A DNA stretch of 19,739 nt from an uncultured Eubacteriales bacterium (lineage in GTDB: Bacteria > Bacillota > Clostridia > Oscillospirales > Oscillospiraceae), in assembly GCA_900548795.1 (NCBI GenBank), contig URLT01000029.1:1-19739 (forward strand). The letters are read 5' to 3'. Shown here piece after piece: positions 1 to 6,696 of this stretch (position 1 is the stretch's first letter; the number at the start of each line of letters is the position of its first letter). Under the pieces are notes generated by a model that saw only the letters and a program-made list of their open reading frames with translations, did not search any database and was not told the origin of the DNA. The position numbers and the translations under genes were made by a program.

Positions 1-47
1 AACAAAATCCCTCGCTGACCGCTCTTGCGATTGAATCAGAGCTTCCC
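1..47 (-). mobile_element. Truncated end of a MITE/IS-like element
   Basis: Read on the minus strand from 47 to 1, the sequence begins GGGAAGCTCTGATTCAATCG and matches the right end of the complete element at 6049-6195 at about 30 of 38 positions, including the shared AGCGGTCAG core (about 21-29). The rest lies beyond the window edge, so it cannot be said whether this is a MITE or the end of a full insertion sequence. The outer flank is TAG on the plus strand, which mirrors the CTA that precedes the other copy. The alignment was made by eye. Confidence 0.6.
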
Positions 48-48
48 T

Positions 49-105
49 AGAATCTGTTAAAAAGCTTGAAAAGCTTTTTATAGCGCCGAAGGCGCGTCAG
101 ATTCT
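49..105. other. Nested inverted repeats, possible three-way-junction RNA fold or terminator
   Basis: An outer perfect 8-bp inverted repeat (AGAATCTG at 49-56, CAGATTCT at 98-105) encloses two hairpins. The first has a 9-bp stem (59-67 with 71-79) and the second a 5-bp stem (83-87 with 91-95). Each has a GAA triloop when read on the plus strand. Only 2-3 nt link the helices, so the whole can close as a compact three-way junction. On the minus strand it lies about 80 nt after the stop of the surface-protein gene, and its AAGCTTTTT arm could act as a terminator. Function is inferred. Confidence 0.45.
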
Positions 106-138
106 GCATGAGACGGCGCAGCGTGCGGTTCTGCGTTT

Positions 139-176
139 CCGCGCCGCCCGGCAGGCGATCCTGCAGGGCGGCGCGG
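139..176. terminator. Very stable GC hairpin just past the surface-protein stop
   Basis: A perfect 11-bp GC stem (139-149 with 166-176) has one unpaired base on each side and then an inner 5-bp stem (151-155 with 160-164) closed by a CGAT tetraloop. It begins 8 nt after the stop codon of the minus-strand surface-protein gene. It has no U-tract on that strand; on the plus strand it is followed by a T-rich stretch. It may stop transcription or protect a transcript 3' end. It may also be part of a composite terminator with the nested hairpins at 49-105. Confidence 0.5.
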
Positions 177-184
177 GATTTCTT

Positions 185-3100
185 TTATTTCACAACCTTT
201 TCGATATAGCGCATGAGGATCGTCGCGACCTGCGCGCGCGTGGCGAAGCCCTGCGGGTCGAGGTAGTCGACGCCGCCCTCCTTCGTGCCGCCGATGATGC
301 CCATGGCGTTGCACCAGCTCAGGGCGTCGACCGCGTAGGAGCTGACCTGATTCCGGTCGGGGAAGGCCGCGAGGTTTCCGCGCGCGCTCGTGTCGATGCC
401 GACGCCGTTGGCATAGCGGTAGAGGATCGCCGCCATCTGCTCGCGCGTCACGTTTCCGTCCGGCTCGAACATCCCGTGGCCGACGCCGTTGACCACGCCG
501 TATTTCGCTGCCCATGCGACGGCCTGCGTGTACCACTGGTTCGGCTTCACGTCGACGAAGGTGTTCGTCCCCTCCGCCGGGCTTCCGGCGTAGCGCCAGA
601 GCACCGTGACGAGCATGGCGCGCGTCATGCTGCTCTCCGGCTCAAACATGCCGTTGCCGACGCCGTTCATCAGGCCGTGCGCAATGGCATAGTCGACGCC
701 CTCGTGGTACCAGCGCCCGGTGTCCACGTCGTGATAGGGCTTGCTCGGGCAGCTTGCGCCGCCGTCGCAGGTGCCCTCGACGTTCCCGCAGCGTGAGCAG
801 ACGCCGTTGACGTAGTTGTGGCCGAGCGCGGCGGTATAGCCGTCGCGGTAGCTCTCGCCGCAGGCGCAGAAGTGCTCGGTGTAGCCCGCATTGATGCAGG
901 TCGGATAGACGGTGTCGGTGCGGTAGGTATAGTCGTGGACGTGCCCGCAGCGGCGGCAGTAATGGCGAATCATGCCGTAATACGCAGAATACTCGTATTC
1001 CTCCGTGGCAACGACCTCGTCGTGCCCCAGCGCGGGGGTCTGCGTCGGCTGGGTCAGGGTCAGGCCGCAGAAGGCGCAGTGCGTGCCGCCGGTGTAGCCC
1101 GGACGGGTGCAGGTGGCCTCGATCGGGTCGTTGGCGACGGGCTTATGCGCGACGGGGGCAGTATTTGCCGACGCGGTCACGGCGCCGCAGACGGCGCAGA
1201 CCGTGCGCGTAAAGCCGCCGGTGCGGCAGGTCGGCGCGACCGTTTCCGTCACGAGCTGATGCGCGGTGCAGGGAGCTGTTTCAAAGGCAATCTCATTGTT
1301 CACGGCGTAGGTCTGCGCAGCCGTCCCCGCCGTGCCGCGGATGACGAAGCCGTCGATCGTCTTGCTTCCGCCGAGGAAATCGTCCGGGTCGACCGGACGC
1401 CAGCCGAGTGCCTGCCAACCGATGTAGATGACGCTCGCGGGGACGGTGACGCCCTTGCCCTCACCGTAGGAGAAGAACGCGCCCTCATCCAGCGCACGCA
1501 GACCCTCGTTCAGATGAATTGCCTTGAGATGCGCCGCAGAGAAGGCGTTGTCGCCGACAAAGCGCACGGAATCGGGCAGGACGATGCTCTCACAGGCGCT
1601 GCTGTTGAACGCACAGTTGCTGATATACTGCACGCCGCCGAGGTCGATGAACTTCATATTCTCCGCGCCCGAGAAGGCGTAGCCGTCCACATATTTGCAG
1701 CTCTGCGGGAGGATCAGCCCCGCGAGAGTCGGAAAGTCGAAGGTGGGGTTCAGCTCTATCTGACCCGCGATGAAGGAGTAGGAAACGGAAACCGTACCCT
1801 CCTTGAGCGCCAGAACGGTATTCTCCGGCATGGTTCCCTTATAGGCATAGGCGACCTTGCCGAAATAGACCACGCCGCTCGGCTGATCGTGGAACCAGCC
1901 GCAGTTATGGAATGCCCCGGAGCCGACACGGGTCACGTTCTTTTCCAGATCGCCGAAATCCGTCAGCGTGGTGCAGGCGCCGAAGCAGCCGTCGCCGATC
2001 TGACGGACGTTTTTGCCGCCTTTGACGGAGCGCAGGCGGGCGCAGCCGCTGAACACACCGTTGCCAAGCGTGATGAGCGAATCCGGCAGCGTCACGCTCT
2101 CGAGCGCAACGCAGTCGCTGAGCGCGCCGCCCGTCAGAATGCGGACGTTCTTCAGGTCGATCGACTTGAGGTTGGAGTTGCCATCCTTGTTGTTGTAGCG
2201 ATAGGGGTCGCCGTTGGAGATCGGCCCGCGCACCTCGAGCACGTCGTCGGGCAGAACCACGTGCGCCGTCCTGCCGACGCTAAGGCCCTTCAGCGTCGTA
2301 TTGCCCTTCGGGATGGTCAGATTCTTGATCTGGTAACAGCCGGAAAAGCAGCTCTCCTCCAAAACCGCCGTCGTCGGCAGCTTGAGGTCGGTCAGATGGG
2401 CAAGCCCGCGGAGATCGATGTAATGGACGCTCTCCGGAACGGTAAGCTTGGTGATGCTGCCGCAGCCTTCCGTGATGCTGAGCGATTCCAGCCCGTCGGG
2501 CAGGATCAGCTCGTTCACGCCGTGCATATCGTCCTTCTCGATGCGCACCATTTTTGTGCCGGGACGGACGGTCAGCTTGGAGGGGTATTTTTTCCCCTTG
2601 CAGCCGAGGAACACGCTGCCGCAGTACAGCTCCGTGCCGTCGGCAAGCCCCTCATACCACTTCGAGGTATAGATGCTGGAGTCTTCCATATCGGTCAGCG
2701 ACTTGGGGAAGGTGAAGCGCTCGATATTCTCGCAGTCGTAAAACGCCCGCTCCTCCAGCGTGGTCAGCCCCTCAGGCAGGACGAGGCTCGTCAGCCCATC
2801 ACAGTCGTTGAAGCCGCCCTCGCCGATGACCTTCAGCCCCTTGTTCAGCTTGACGGAGGTCATGCCGGTGCAGTCGCAAAACGCGTTGTCGTCAATGCGC
2901 TCAACGCTGCCGGGGATGTCCACAGAGGTCAGGGAGGCGCACTCATAGAACGCCGACGCGCCGATCAGCTTGACGCTCGACGGAATGGTCACGCCGGTGA
3001 TGTCCGACCGCCAGAACGCCGACGCGCCGATGACCGTTACCGTGTCGGGGATGACCGGGGTCTTGCTCGTGCCCCTGTAGTCCAAGAGCTGCCCCTGCCA

Positions 3101-3760
3101 GATGAAGAAGTCCGAGGCGCTGTCGTCATACAGCCACTGATGGTGCAGCTCTCTGAGCTTTCCGGCAAAGGGGCCGACGCTGTAGCCGGTCTTCTCGCCG
3201 AACGCGCCGCCGTGCAGGAAGGTGTTCTCGCCGCGGATGGTGATGTCGGACAGATTCTGGCACTTTGCGAAGGCACCCGCGCCGATCTCCGTCACGCCGG
3301 CGGGAATGTCGATCTTTTGCAGGTAGTAGTTGTTGTAAAACGCATTTTTGCCGATGGTTTTCAGGCTCTGCGGCAGGACGATCTCCTGCAGCTCAAAGTG
3401 GGTCTTCGCAGCCCAATCATCGCTGTCGTAGAATGCACCGTCTGCGATGTACGTCACCGTTTCGGGCAGGACAACCTTGCGGACAAAGATATTGGGGTAG
3501 CTGTAGCCCTCCTCGTTGTGGAAGCTTTGGATGCCCACGACGGTATAGCCGTCGATGGTCGAGGGGACGGTGACCTCCGCCTCGTAGCCGTAGTAAGCGG
3601 TGATCTCAATGGTCGTTGGTGAGACGAATGCGTAGGTAAAGCCGAAGCCCGCCTCGTCGGGCAGCTTTTCTTCACCCGTAATTCCGGCGGCCGTCGCCGC
3701 AGGGAGCATTGCCGCCAGCAGAGCCAGCGCCAACAGCAGAGCAAGAATTCGTTTCTTCAT
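185..3760 (-). CDS. Secreted BspA-like leucine-rich-repeat surface protein with C-terminal SLH domains
   Basis: This 1191-residue protein is probably exported and held on the cell wall. Residues 1-25 are a signal peptide (MKKR, a long Leu/Ala core, then ATAA). About residues 36-830 are BspA/LRR_5-type repeats, seen as recurring 'GxxAFxxCxxLxxVxLPxxLxxIG' units. Residues 831-1007 are a Cys-rich region of 'PTC..G.T...C..CG' repeats. Residues 1008-1191 are three SLH domains with 'FEP...MTRAM'-like motifs. SLH domains bind secondary cell-wall polymers, and BspA repeats in other bacteria bind host proteins or other cells; a role in adhesion here is inferred. An in-frame ATG exists upstream at 3835, but the signal peptide starts at 3760, so that start was chosen. 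The nearest Shine-Dalgarno (3795-3801) lies 34 nt away beyond a hairpin, which is unusual. The gene is monocistronic and divergent from the IclR gene. Confidence 0.9.
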   Translation of the reverse strand: MKKRILALLLALALLAAMLPAATAAGITGEEKLPDEAGFGFTYAFVSPTTIEITAYYGYEAEVTVPSTIDGYTVVGIQSFHNEEGYSYPNIFVRKVVLPETVTYIADGAFYDSDDWAAKTHFELQEIVLPQSLKTIGKNAFYNNYYLQKIDIPAGVTEIGAGAFAKCQNLSDITIRGENTFLHGGAFGEKTGYSVGPFAGKLRELHHQWLYDDSASDFFIWQGQLLDYRGTSKTPVIPDTVTVIGASAFWRSDITGVTIPSSVKLIGASAFYECASLTSVDIPGSVERIDDNAFCDCTGMTSVKLNKGLKVIGEGGFNDCDGLTSLVLPEGLTTLEERAFYDCENIERFTFPKSLTDMEDSSIYTSKWYEGLADGTELYCGSVFLGCKGKKYPSKLTVRPGTKMVRIEKDDMHGVNELILPDGLESLSITEGCGSITKLTVPESVHYIDLRGLAHLTDLKLPTTAVLEESCFSGCYQIKNLTIPKGNTTLKGLSVGRTAHVVLPDDVLEVRGPISNGDPYRYNNKDGNSNLKSIDLKNVRILTGGALSDCVALESVTLPDSLITLGNGVFSGCARLRSVKGGKNVRQIGDGCFGACTTLTDFGDLEKNVTRVGSGAFHNCGWFHDQPSGVVYFGKVAYAYKGTMPENTVLALKEGTVSVSYSFIAGQIELNPTFDFPTLAGLILPQSCKYVDGYAFSGAENMKFIDLGGVQYISNCAFNSSACESIVLPDSVRFVGDNAFSAAHLKAIHLNEGLRALDEGAFFSYGEGKGVTVPASVIYIGWQALGWRPVDPDDFLGGSKTIDGFVIRGTAGTAAQTYAVNNEIAFETAPCTAHQLVTETVAPTCRTGGFTRTVCAVCGAVTASANTAPVAHKPVANDPIEATCTRPGYTGGTHCAFCGLTLTQPTQTPALGHDEVVATEEYEYSAYYGMIRHYCRRCGHVHDYTYRTDTVYPTCINAGYTEHFCACGESYRDGYTAALGHNYVNGVCSRCGNVEGTCDGGASCPSKPYHDVDTGRWYHEGVDYAIAHGLMNGVGNGMFEPESSMTRAMLVTVLWRYAGSPAEGTNTFVDVKPNQWYTQAVAWAAKYGVVNGVGHGMFEPDGNVTREQMAAILYRYANGVGIDTSARGNLAAFPDRNQVSSYAVDALSWCNAMGIIGGTKEGGVDYLDPQGFATRAQVATILMRYIEKVVK

Positions 3761-3773
3761 CGTTCCGTTTGCT

Positions 3774-3801
3774 CGGGCGTCGCCGCCCGATGCGCTCCTT
3801 T
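3774..3801 (-). promoter_or_regulatory. Shine-Dalgarno separated from the start codon by a GNRA hairpin
   Basis: On the minus strand AAAGGAG (3801-3795) is followed by a perfect 6-bp hairpin, CGGGCG-GCGA-CGCCCG (3789-3774), and then 13 nt to the ATG at 3760. GCGA is a GNRA tetraloop. No alternative start codon lies at normal spacing from this Shine-Dalgarno in the frame of the signal peptide. The hairpin may bring the ribosome-binding site closer to the start or modulate initiation; this is inferred. Confidence 0.4.
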
Positions 3802-3821
3802 CCGCTATTATTAGATTGGTA

Positions 3822-3870
3822 ATTATATCAATCATCTTCTTTGATTATATCATATAATTTCAGATTGCAA
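3822..3870 (-). promoter_or_regulatory. Tandem extended -10 promoters and palindrome for the surface-protein gene
   Basis: Two copies of TGATATAAT (extended -10, TGnTATAAT) lie on the minus strand at 3830-3822 and 3852-3844, with starts 22 bp apart. The distal one has a possible -35 TTGCAA at 3870-3865 with a 15-nt spacer. It sits inside a perfect 15-bp palindrome, ATTATATGATATAAT (3858-3844), which could bind a dimeric regulator. The nearby divergent IclR regulator is an obvious but unproven candidate. Confidence 0.5.
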
Positions 3871-3885
3871 AGTCCCTTTTCCGGG

Positions 3886-3930
3886 TTTTCAAAAAAAAAT
3901 ATCGCGCTTTTTCAAAAATCGTGCTATAAT
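3886..3930 (+). promoter_or_regulatory. iclR promoter with candidate operator repeats
   Basis: An extended -10, TGCTATAAT, has its TATAAT at 3925-3930. No good -35 is seen, which is common for extended -10 promoters. The sequence TTTTTCAAAAA (3908-3918), symmetric about its central base, lies between -35 and -10. A related TTTTCAAAA at 3886-3894 is 23 bp upstream, about two helical turns. This arrangement would suit autoregulation by an IclR dimer or tetramer, but no direct evidence is available. Confidence 0.45.
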
Positions 3931-3976
3931 GGCAGGAAGAGAACCGATTTTCGAGCCAACGAAGGGGGGCGGTCAT

Positions 3977-4735
3977 ATGGAGACGCGCGGCAGACGCATT
4001 CATGCAATTGAAAAATCCATCCGGCTTCTCGACTGCTTTTGGCTGGCGCGGCGGCCGCTCTCGCTGAGCGAGCTGGAAAAGCGCACCGGCTGGGCAAAGA
4101 GCACGATTCACGGGCTGCTGGCCTCCATGCTCGACTCCGGCGTCGTGGAGCAGAACGCCGGGGACGGAAAATACCGGCTGGGCTATCACCTCTTCGAGCT
4201 GGGCAGCGCCGTCAACCAGAGCTGGGACGTGCCGAATCTTTGCCGCCCGCATCTGCAGCATCTGGTCGACTGCTTCAACGAGTCGGTCTATCTCGCGCGG
4301 CTCTCCGGCGACGATCTGCTGCTGGCGGTCTGCGAGGAGCCGCACAAGAGCTTCCGCATCACCTCCGAGGTCGGCACACGTCTGCCGCTGCATTGCAGCT
4401 CGCAGGGGAAGGTCATTCTCGCCAACCGCTCGCGCTACGAGGCCGAGCGTCTGCTGCACCGCGCGCCGCTCGAGCTCATGACCCCGCACACCACGACCGA
4501 GCCTGAGCTTCTGCTCGATTCCCTCGCGGCGATCCGCACGCAGGGCTACGCCGAGGAGCACGAGGAATATAAGCTCGGCCTGCAATCCGTCGCCGCGCCG
4601 ATCTTCAGCCGCGACGGCGCGTGCAGCTATGCCATCGGCGTGATCTGCATGACGACCGTCTCGGCCGAGACGTTTGACGCCGTGCGCGTGGCGGTCATGC
4701 AGACGGCCGCCGCGATCTCCTCCGACCTGCGCTGA
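3977..4735 (+). CDS. IclR-family transcriptional regulator
   Basis: This 252-residue protein has the normal IclR length. Residues 7-68 form an N-terminal winged helix-turn-helix (recognition region LSELEKRTGWAKSTIHGLL). The remainder is the effector-binding IclR domain, with recognisable stretches LPLHCSSQGKVILA and GLQSVAAPIF. IclR proteins are dimeric or tetrameric DNA-binding regulators whose C-terminal domain senses a small metabolite; the ligand cannot be read from the sequence. The start at 3977 has an AGGGGGG Shine-Dalgarno about 8 nt upstream; an ATG at 3929 in frame lacks one and lies at the -10 element. The phosphoglycerate-mutase-like gene follows after 37 nt, so the two are probably co-transcribed. 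The surface-protein gene is divergent. Likely targets are itself and its neighbours. Confidence 0.88.
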   Translation: METRGRRIHAIEKSIRLLDCFWLARRPLSLSELEKRTGWAKSTIHGLLASMLDSGVVEQNAGDGKYRLGYHLFELGSAVNQSWDVPNLCRPHLQHLVDCFNESVYLARLSGDDLLLAVCEEPHKSFRITSEVGTRLPLHCSSQGKVILANRSRYEAERLLHRAPLELMTPHTTTEPELLLDSLAAIRTQGYAEEHEEYKLGLQSVAAPIFSRDGACSYAIGVICMTTVSAETFDAVRVAVMQTAAAISSDLR

Positions 4736-4772
4736 GGCCGCGCCTCCGATCTCTCCAAGAAGGGAGCAACTT

Positions 4773-5987
4773 ATGAAATATCTCATCATTCTGGGCGACG
4801 GCATGGCCGATTATCCCGTCGCCGCGCTGCAAAATCGCACGCCGCTCGAGGCCGCCGATAAGCCGCACATGGACGCGCTCGCCGCGCACGGCGTCATGGG
4901 TCTGGCGCGCACCGTCCCCGAGGGGATGCCCCCCGGCTCGGACACCGCAAATATGTCCGTCATGGGCTTTCCGCCGCGCGTTTATTACAGCGGGCGCTCC
5001 CCGCTGGAGGCCGTCTCGCTCGGCATCGACGTCCGCCCGGAGGACGTCACCTTCCGCGCAAATCTGGTCTGCCTCTCCGAGGAGGCGGATTACTCCGCGC
5101 GAACCATGGTCGATTTTTCCGCCGGCGAGATCTCCACGCCGGAGGCCGTCGAGCTGATCGAGGCTTTGCAGCCGCTGTTCTCCGACGCGGATCTTTGTCT
5201 CTTCCCCGGCATCAGCTACCGCCACTGCCTCGTGATGCGCGGCGGCAGCACCGGCACGATCCTGACGCCGCCGCACGACATCACCGGCAAGCCGATCGCC
5301 GGGCATCTGCCTGCCGGGCGCTGCGGCGACCGTCTTCTGCGCCTGATGAAGGCGTCCGCCGAGCTGCTGGAAAACCACCCCGTCAATCTCGCGCGCAAGG
5401 CGCGCGGCGAGCGCCCCGCAAACTCCGTCTGGTTCTGGGGCGAGGGCACAAAGCCGAAGCTTGACCCGCTTGAGCAGCTCTACGGCGTGCGCGGCGGCGT
5501 GGTCTGTGCCGTCGACCTCATCAAGGGACTGGGGCTCTGCGCCGGTCTGCGGACGATCGACGTCCCCGGCGCGACCGGCGGCATGGTCACGAACTATCGC
5601 GGCAAGGCCGAGGCCGCGCTCAAGCTGCTGCACGACGGCTGCGACCTCGTTTATATTCACATTGAGGCGCCCGACGAATGCGGCCACCACGGCGACGCCG
5701 CCGCAAAGGTGCGCGCGATCGAGGAGATCGACCGCAACATTCTCGGCTGGCTCATGGAGCAGCTCGACGGCGAGGGCGAGGCCTATCGCATTCTGCTCAC
5801 GCCCGATCACCCAACGCCGGTCAGCCTGATGACGCACACCGACGAGCCGGTGCCGTTCGTGATCTACGACAGCACCGCCCCCGCGCCCGACAGCGGCCGC
5901 CGCTACACTGAGGCCGCCGCTGCGCAGACCGGGCTGTATCTCCCCGAGGGGCCGATGCTGATGCACCGGCTGCTGAACCGAAGCTGA
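4773..5987 (+). CDS. Cofactor-independent phosphoglycerate mutase, archaeal (ApgM) type / proposed homoserine kinase
   Basis: This 404-residue protein belongs to the alkaline-phosphatase superfamily. Conserved elements are the metal site ILGDGMAD (around D9), the nucleophile motif GSDTAN (Ser56) followed by MSVMGFPP, the ligand cluster EAPDECGHHGD, and the C-terminal metal motif TPDHPTPVSLMTHTDEPVPF. The family interconverts 3- and 2-phosphoglycerate without 2,3-bisphosphoglycerate. A bacterial subgroup of this family has instead been proposed to act as a homoserine kinase in threonine synthesis because of its gene neighbourhoods. No threonine-pathway genes are present here, so the choice between the two roles stays open. 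The ATG at 4773 has an AAGGGAG Shine-Dalgarno and matches the family N-terminus. The gene follows iclR closely and ends at a strong hairpin. Confidence 0.87.
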   Translation: MKYLIILGDGMADYPVAALQNRTPLEAADKPHMDALAAHGVMGLARTVPEGMPPGSDTANMSVMGFPPRVYYSGRSPLEAVSLGIDVRPEDVTFRANLVCLSEEADYSARTMVDFSAGEISTPEAVELIEALQPLFSDADLCLFPGISYRHCLVMRGGSTGTILTPPHDITGKPIAGHLPAGRCGDRLLRLMKASAELLENHPVNLARKARGERPANSVWFWGEGTKPKLDPLEQLYGVRGGVVCAVDLIKGLGLCAGLRTIDVPGATGGMVTNYRGKAEAALKLLHDGCDLVYIHIEAPDECGHHGDAAAKVRAIEEIDRNILGWLMEQLDGEGEAYRILLTPDHPTPVSLMTHTDEPVPFVIYDSTAPAPDSGRRYTEAAAAQTGLYLPEGPMLMHRLLNRS

Positions 5988-5991
5988 ATAA

Positions 5992-6030
5992 AACGGACGC
6001 GCTGCAATTTTTCGTTGCAGCGCGTCCGTT
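5992..6030 (+). terminator. Terminator hairpin after the phosphoglycerate-mutase-like gene
   Basis: A perfect 16-bp stem (5992-6007 with 6015-6030) with a 7-nt loop TTTTTCG begins 5 nt after the stop codon. It has no clear U-tract afterwards, but its stability and position fit a transcription terminator or transcript 3'-end structure. Confidence 0.75.
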
Positions 6031-6048
6031 GCGTCAGCCGTTATACTA

Positions 6049-6195
6049 GGGAACCTCTGAATAAATCAGCTGCGGCGCTCAGCGGGTCTTTTTCTTCAGC
6101 TGATCGGTTTGAAAATCTTGAAAGGATTCCTGCGATTTCCAAACCTTAATTTGGAACCCTCACTGACCGCTTTAACGATTTCATCAGAGGTTTCC
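6049..6195. mobile_element. 147-bp MITE-like element with 19-bp terminal inverted repeats
   Basis: The left end GGGAACCTCTGAATAAATC and the right end read inward on the minus strand, GGAAACCTCTGATGAAATC, match at 16 of 19 positions. The interior carries further inverted repeats: an 8-bp pair ATCAGCTG/CAGCTGAT (6065-6072 with 6097-6104) and a 7-bp pair TTCCAAA/TTTGGAA (6137-6143 with 6150-6156). It is too short to encode a transposase, and its right end is related to the truncated end at 1-47. No clear target-site duplication is visible: the flanks are ACTA on the left and TTGA on the right. The transposase that would mobilise it is not in this window. Confidence 0.7.
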
Positions 6196-6224
6196 TTGAC
6201 ATTGTATGAAGGAAATGCTATTAT
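6196..6224 (+). promoter_or_regulatory. Strong sigma-A-type promoter for marR-MATE
   Basis: A perfect -35 TTGACA (6196-6201), a 17-nt spacer and -10 TATTAT (6219-6224, one mismatch to consensus) precede the marR start by 34 nt. The -35 begins at the base directly after the right end of the MITE-like element. Confidence 0.8.
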
Positions 6225-6225
6225 A

Positions 6226-6243
6226 TTGTCTGATTTCGGACAA
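6226..6243. promoter_or_regulatory. Candidate MarR operator palindrome at the transcription start
   Basis: TTGTCTGATTTCGGACAA is an 18-bp imperfect palindrome: 14 of its 18 bases agree with its own reverse complement, and the outer TTGTC/GACAA arms are perfect. It covers the expected transcription start, just after the -10 box. This position and size are typical of MarR-family autoregulatory operators, where binding blocks initiation. The assignment to the adjacent regulator is inferred. Confidence 0.55.
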
Positions 6244-6258
6244 AAAGGAGCGGAGAAC

Positions 6259-6696
6259 ATGGAGAAACATGCCACACAGGCGCTGGCGCGTTTGAACGGA
6301 CTGCTCAGCCAAACGGAAGCGCTGTATCATCGGCTTGCGCGGCAGCTCGGCCTTGCGGACAGCACCATGCGCGTGCTCTATATCCTCCTTGAAGCGGATT
6401 CGCCCTGCGCGCTGACATGGCTTTGCGCATACAGCGGCATGAGCCGGCAGACCGTGCATTCCACGCTGCACGGACTGGAGCGCGAGGGCTTTTTGACGCT
6501 CTCCCTGCTTGACGGGAAGAATAAGGAGGTTCGCCTGACGCAGGAGGGGAAGGCGCTTGCCGCGCGCACAGCCGGTCGCCTTATGCAGATGGAAAATGAG
6601 GTGCTGGCCTCGTGGGACGAGCGTGAGGTCGAAACTTATCTTGCGCTGACGGAGCGCTTTCTCCGCGATTTGCAGAAAAAGGGGCAAGACAGATGA
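6259..6696 (+). CDS. MarR-family transcriptional regulator
   Basis: This 145-residue protein has the normal MarR length. The winged helix-turn-helix spans roughly residues 31-103, with recognition helix SGMSRQTVHSTLHGLEREG and wing DGKNKEVRLTQEG. The flanking helices form the dimer interface. MarR proteins usually repress their own operon and release DNA on binding a small aromatic or toxic compound. The start at 6259 has an AAGGAG Shine-Dalgarno 8 nt upstream; in-frame ATGs farther upstream fall in the MITE-like element. The stop overlaps the ATG of the MATE pump (ATGA), so translation is coupled and the pump is the likely target. Confidence 0.9.
   Translation: MEKHATQALARLNGLLSQTEALYHRLARQLGLADSTMRVLYILLEADSPCALTWLCAYSGMSRQTVHSTLHGLEREGFLTLSLLDGKNKEVRLTQEGKALAARTAGRLMQMENEVLASWDEREVETYLALTERFLRDLQKKGQDR

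Noticed and set aside
818..3622. 934-codon open frame on the plus strand opposite the surface-protein gene
   Set aside because: It mirrors the codon pattern of the true gene, is Arg/Ala/Val-rich with no recognisable domain or signal, and the minus-strand product has clear LRR and SLH repeats.
4695..5966. 423-codon minus-strand frame opposite the phosphoglycerate-mutase-like gene
   Set aside because: The plus-strand frame has complete catalytic motifs; the antisense frame shows only Ala/Gly/Arg-rich shadow sequence.
6109..6258. 50-codon upstream extension of marR
   Set aside because: It would begin inside the MITE-like element and run through the promoter and operator; the ATG at 6259 has a good Shine-Dalgarno and fits the family length.
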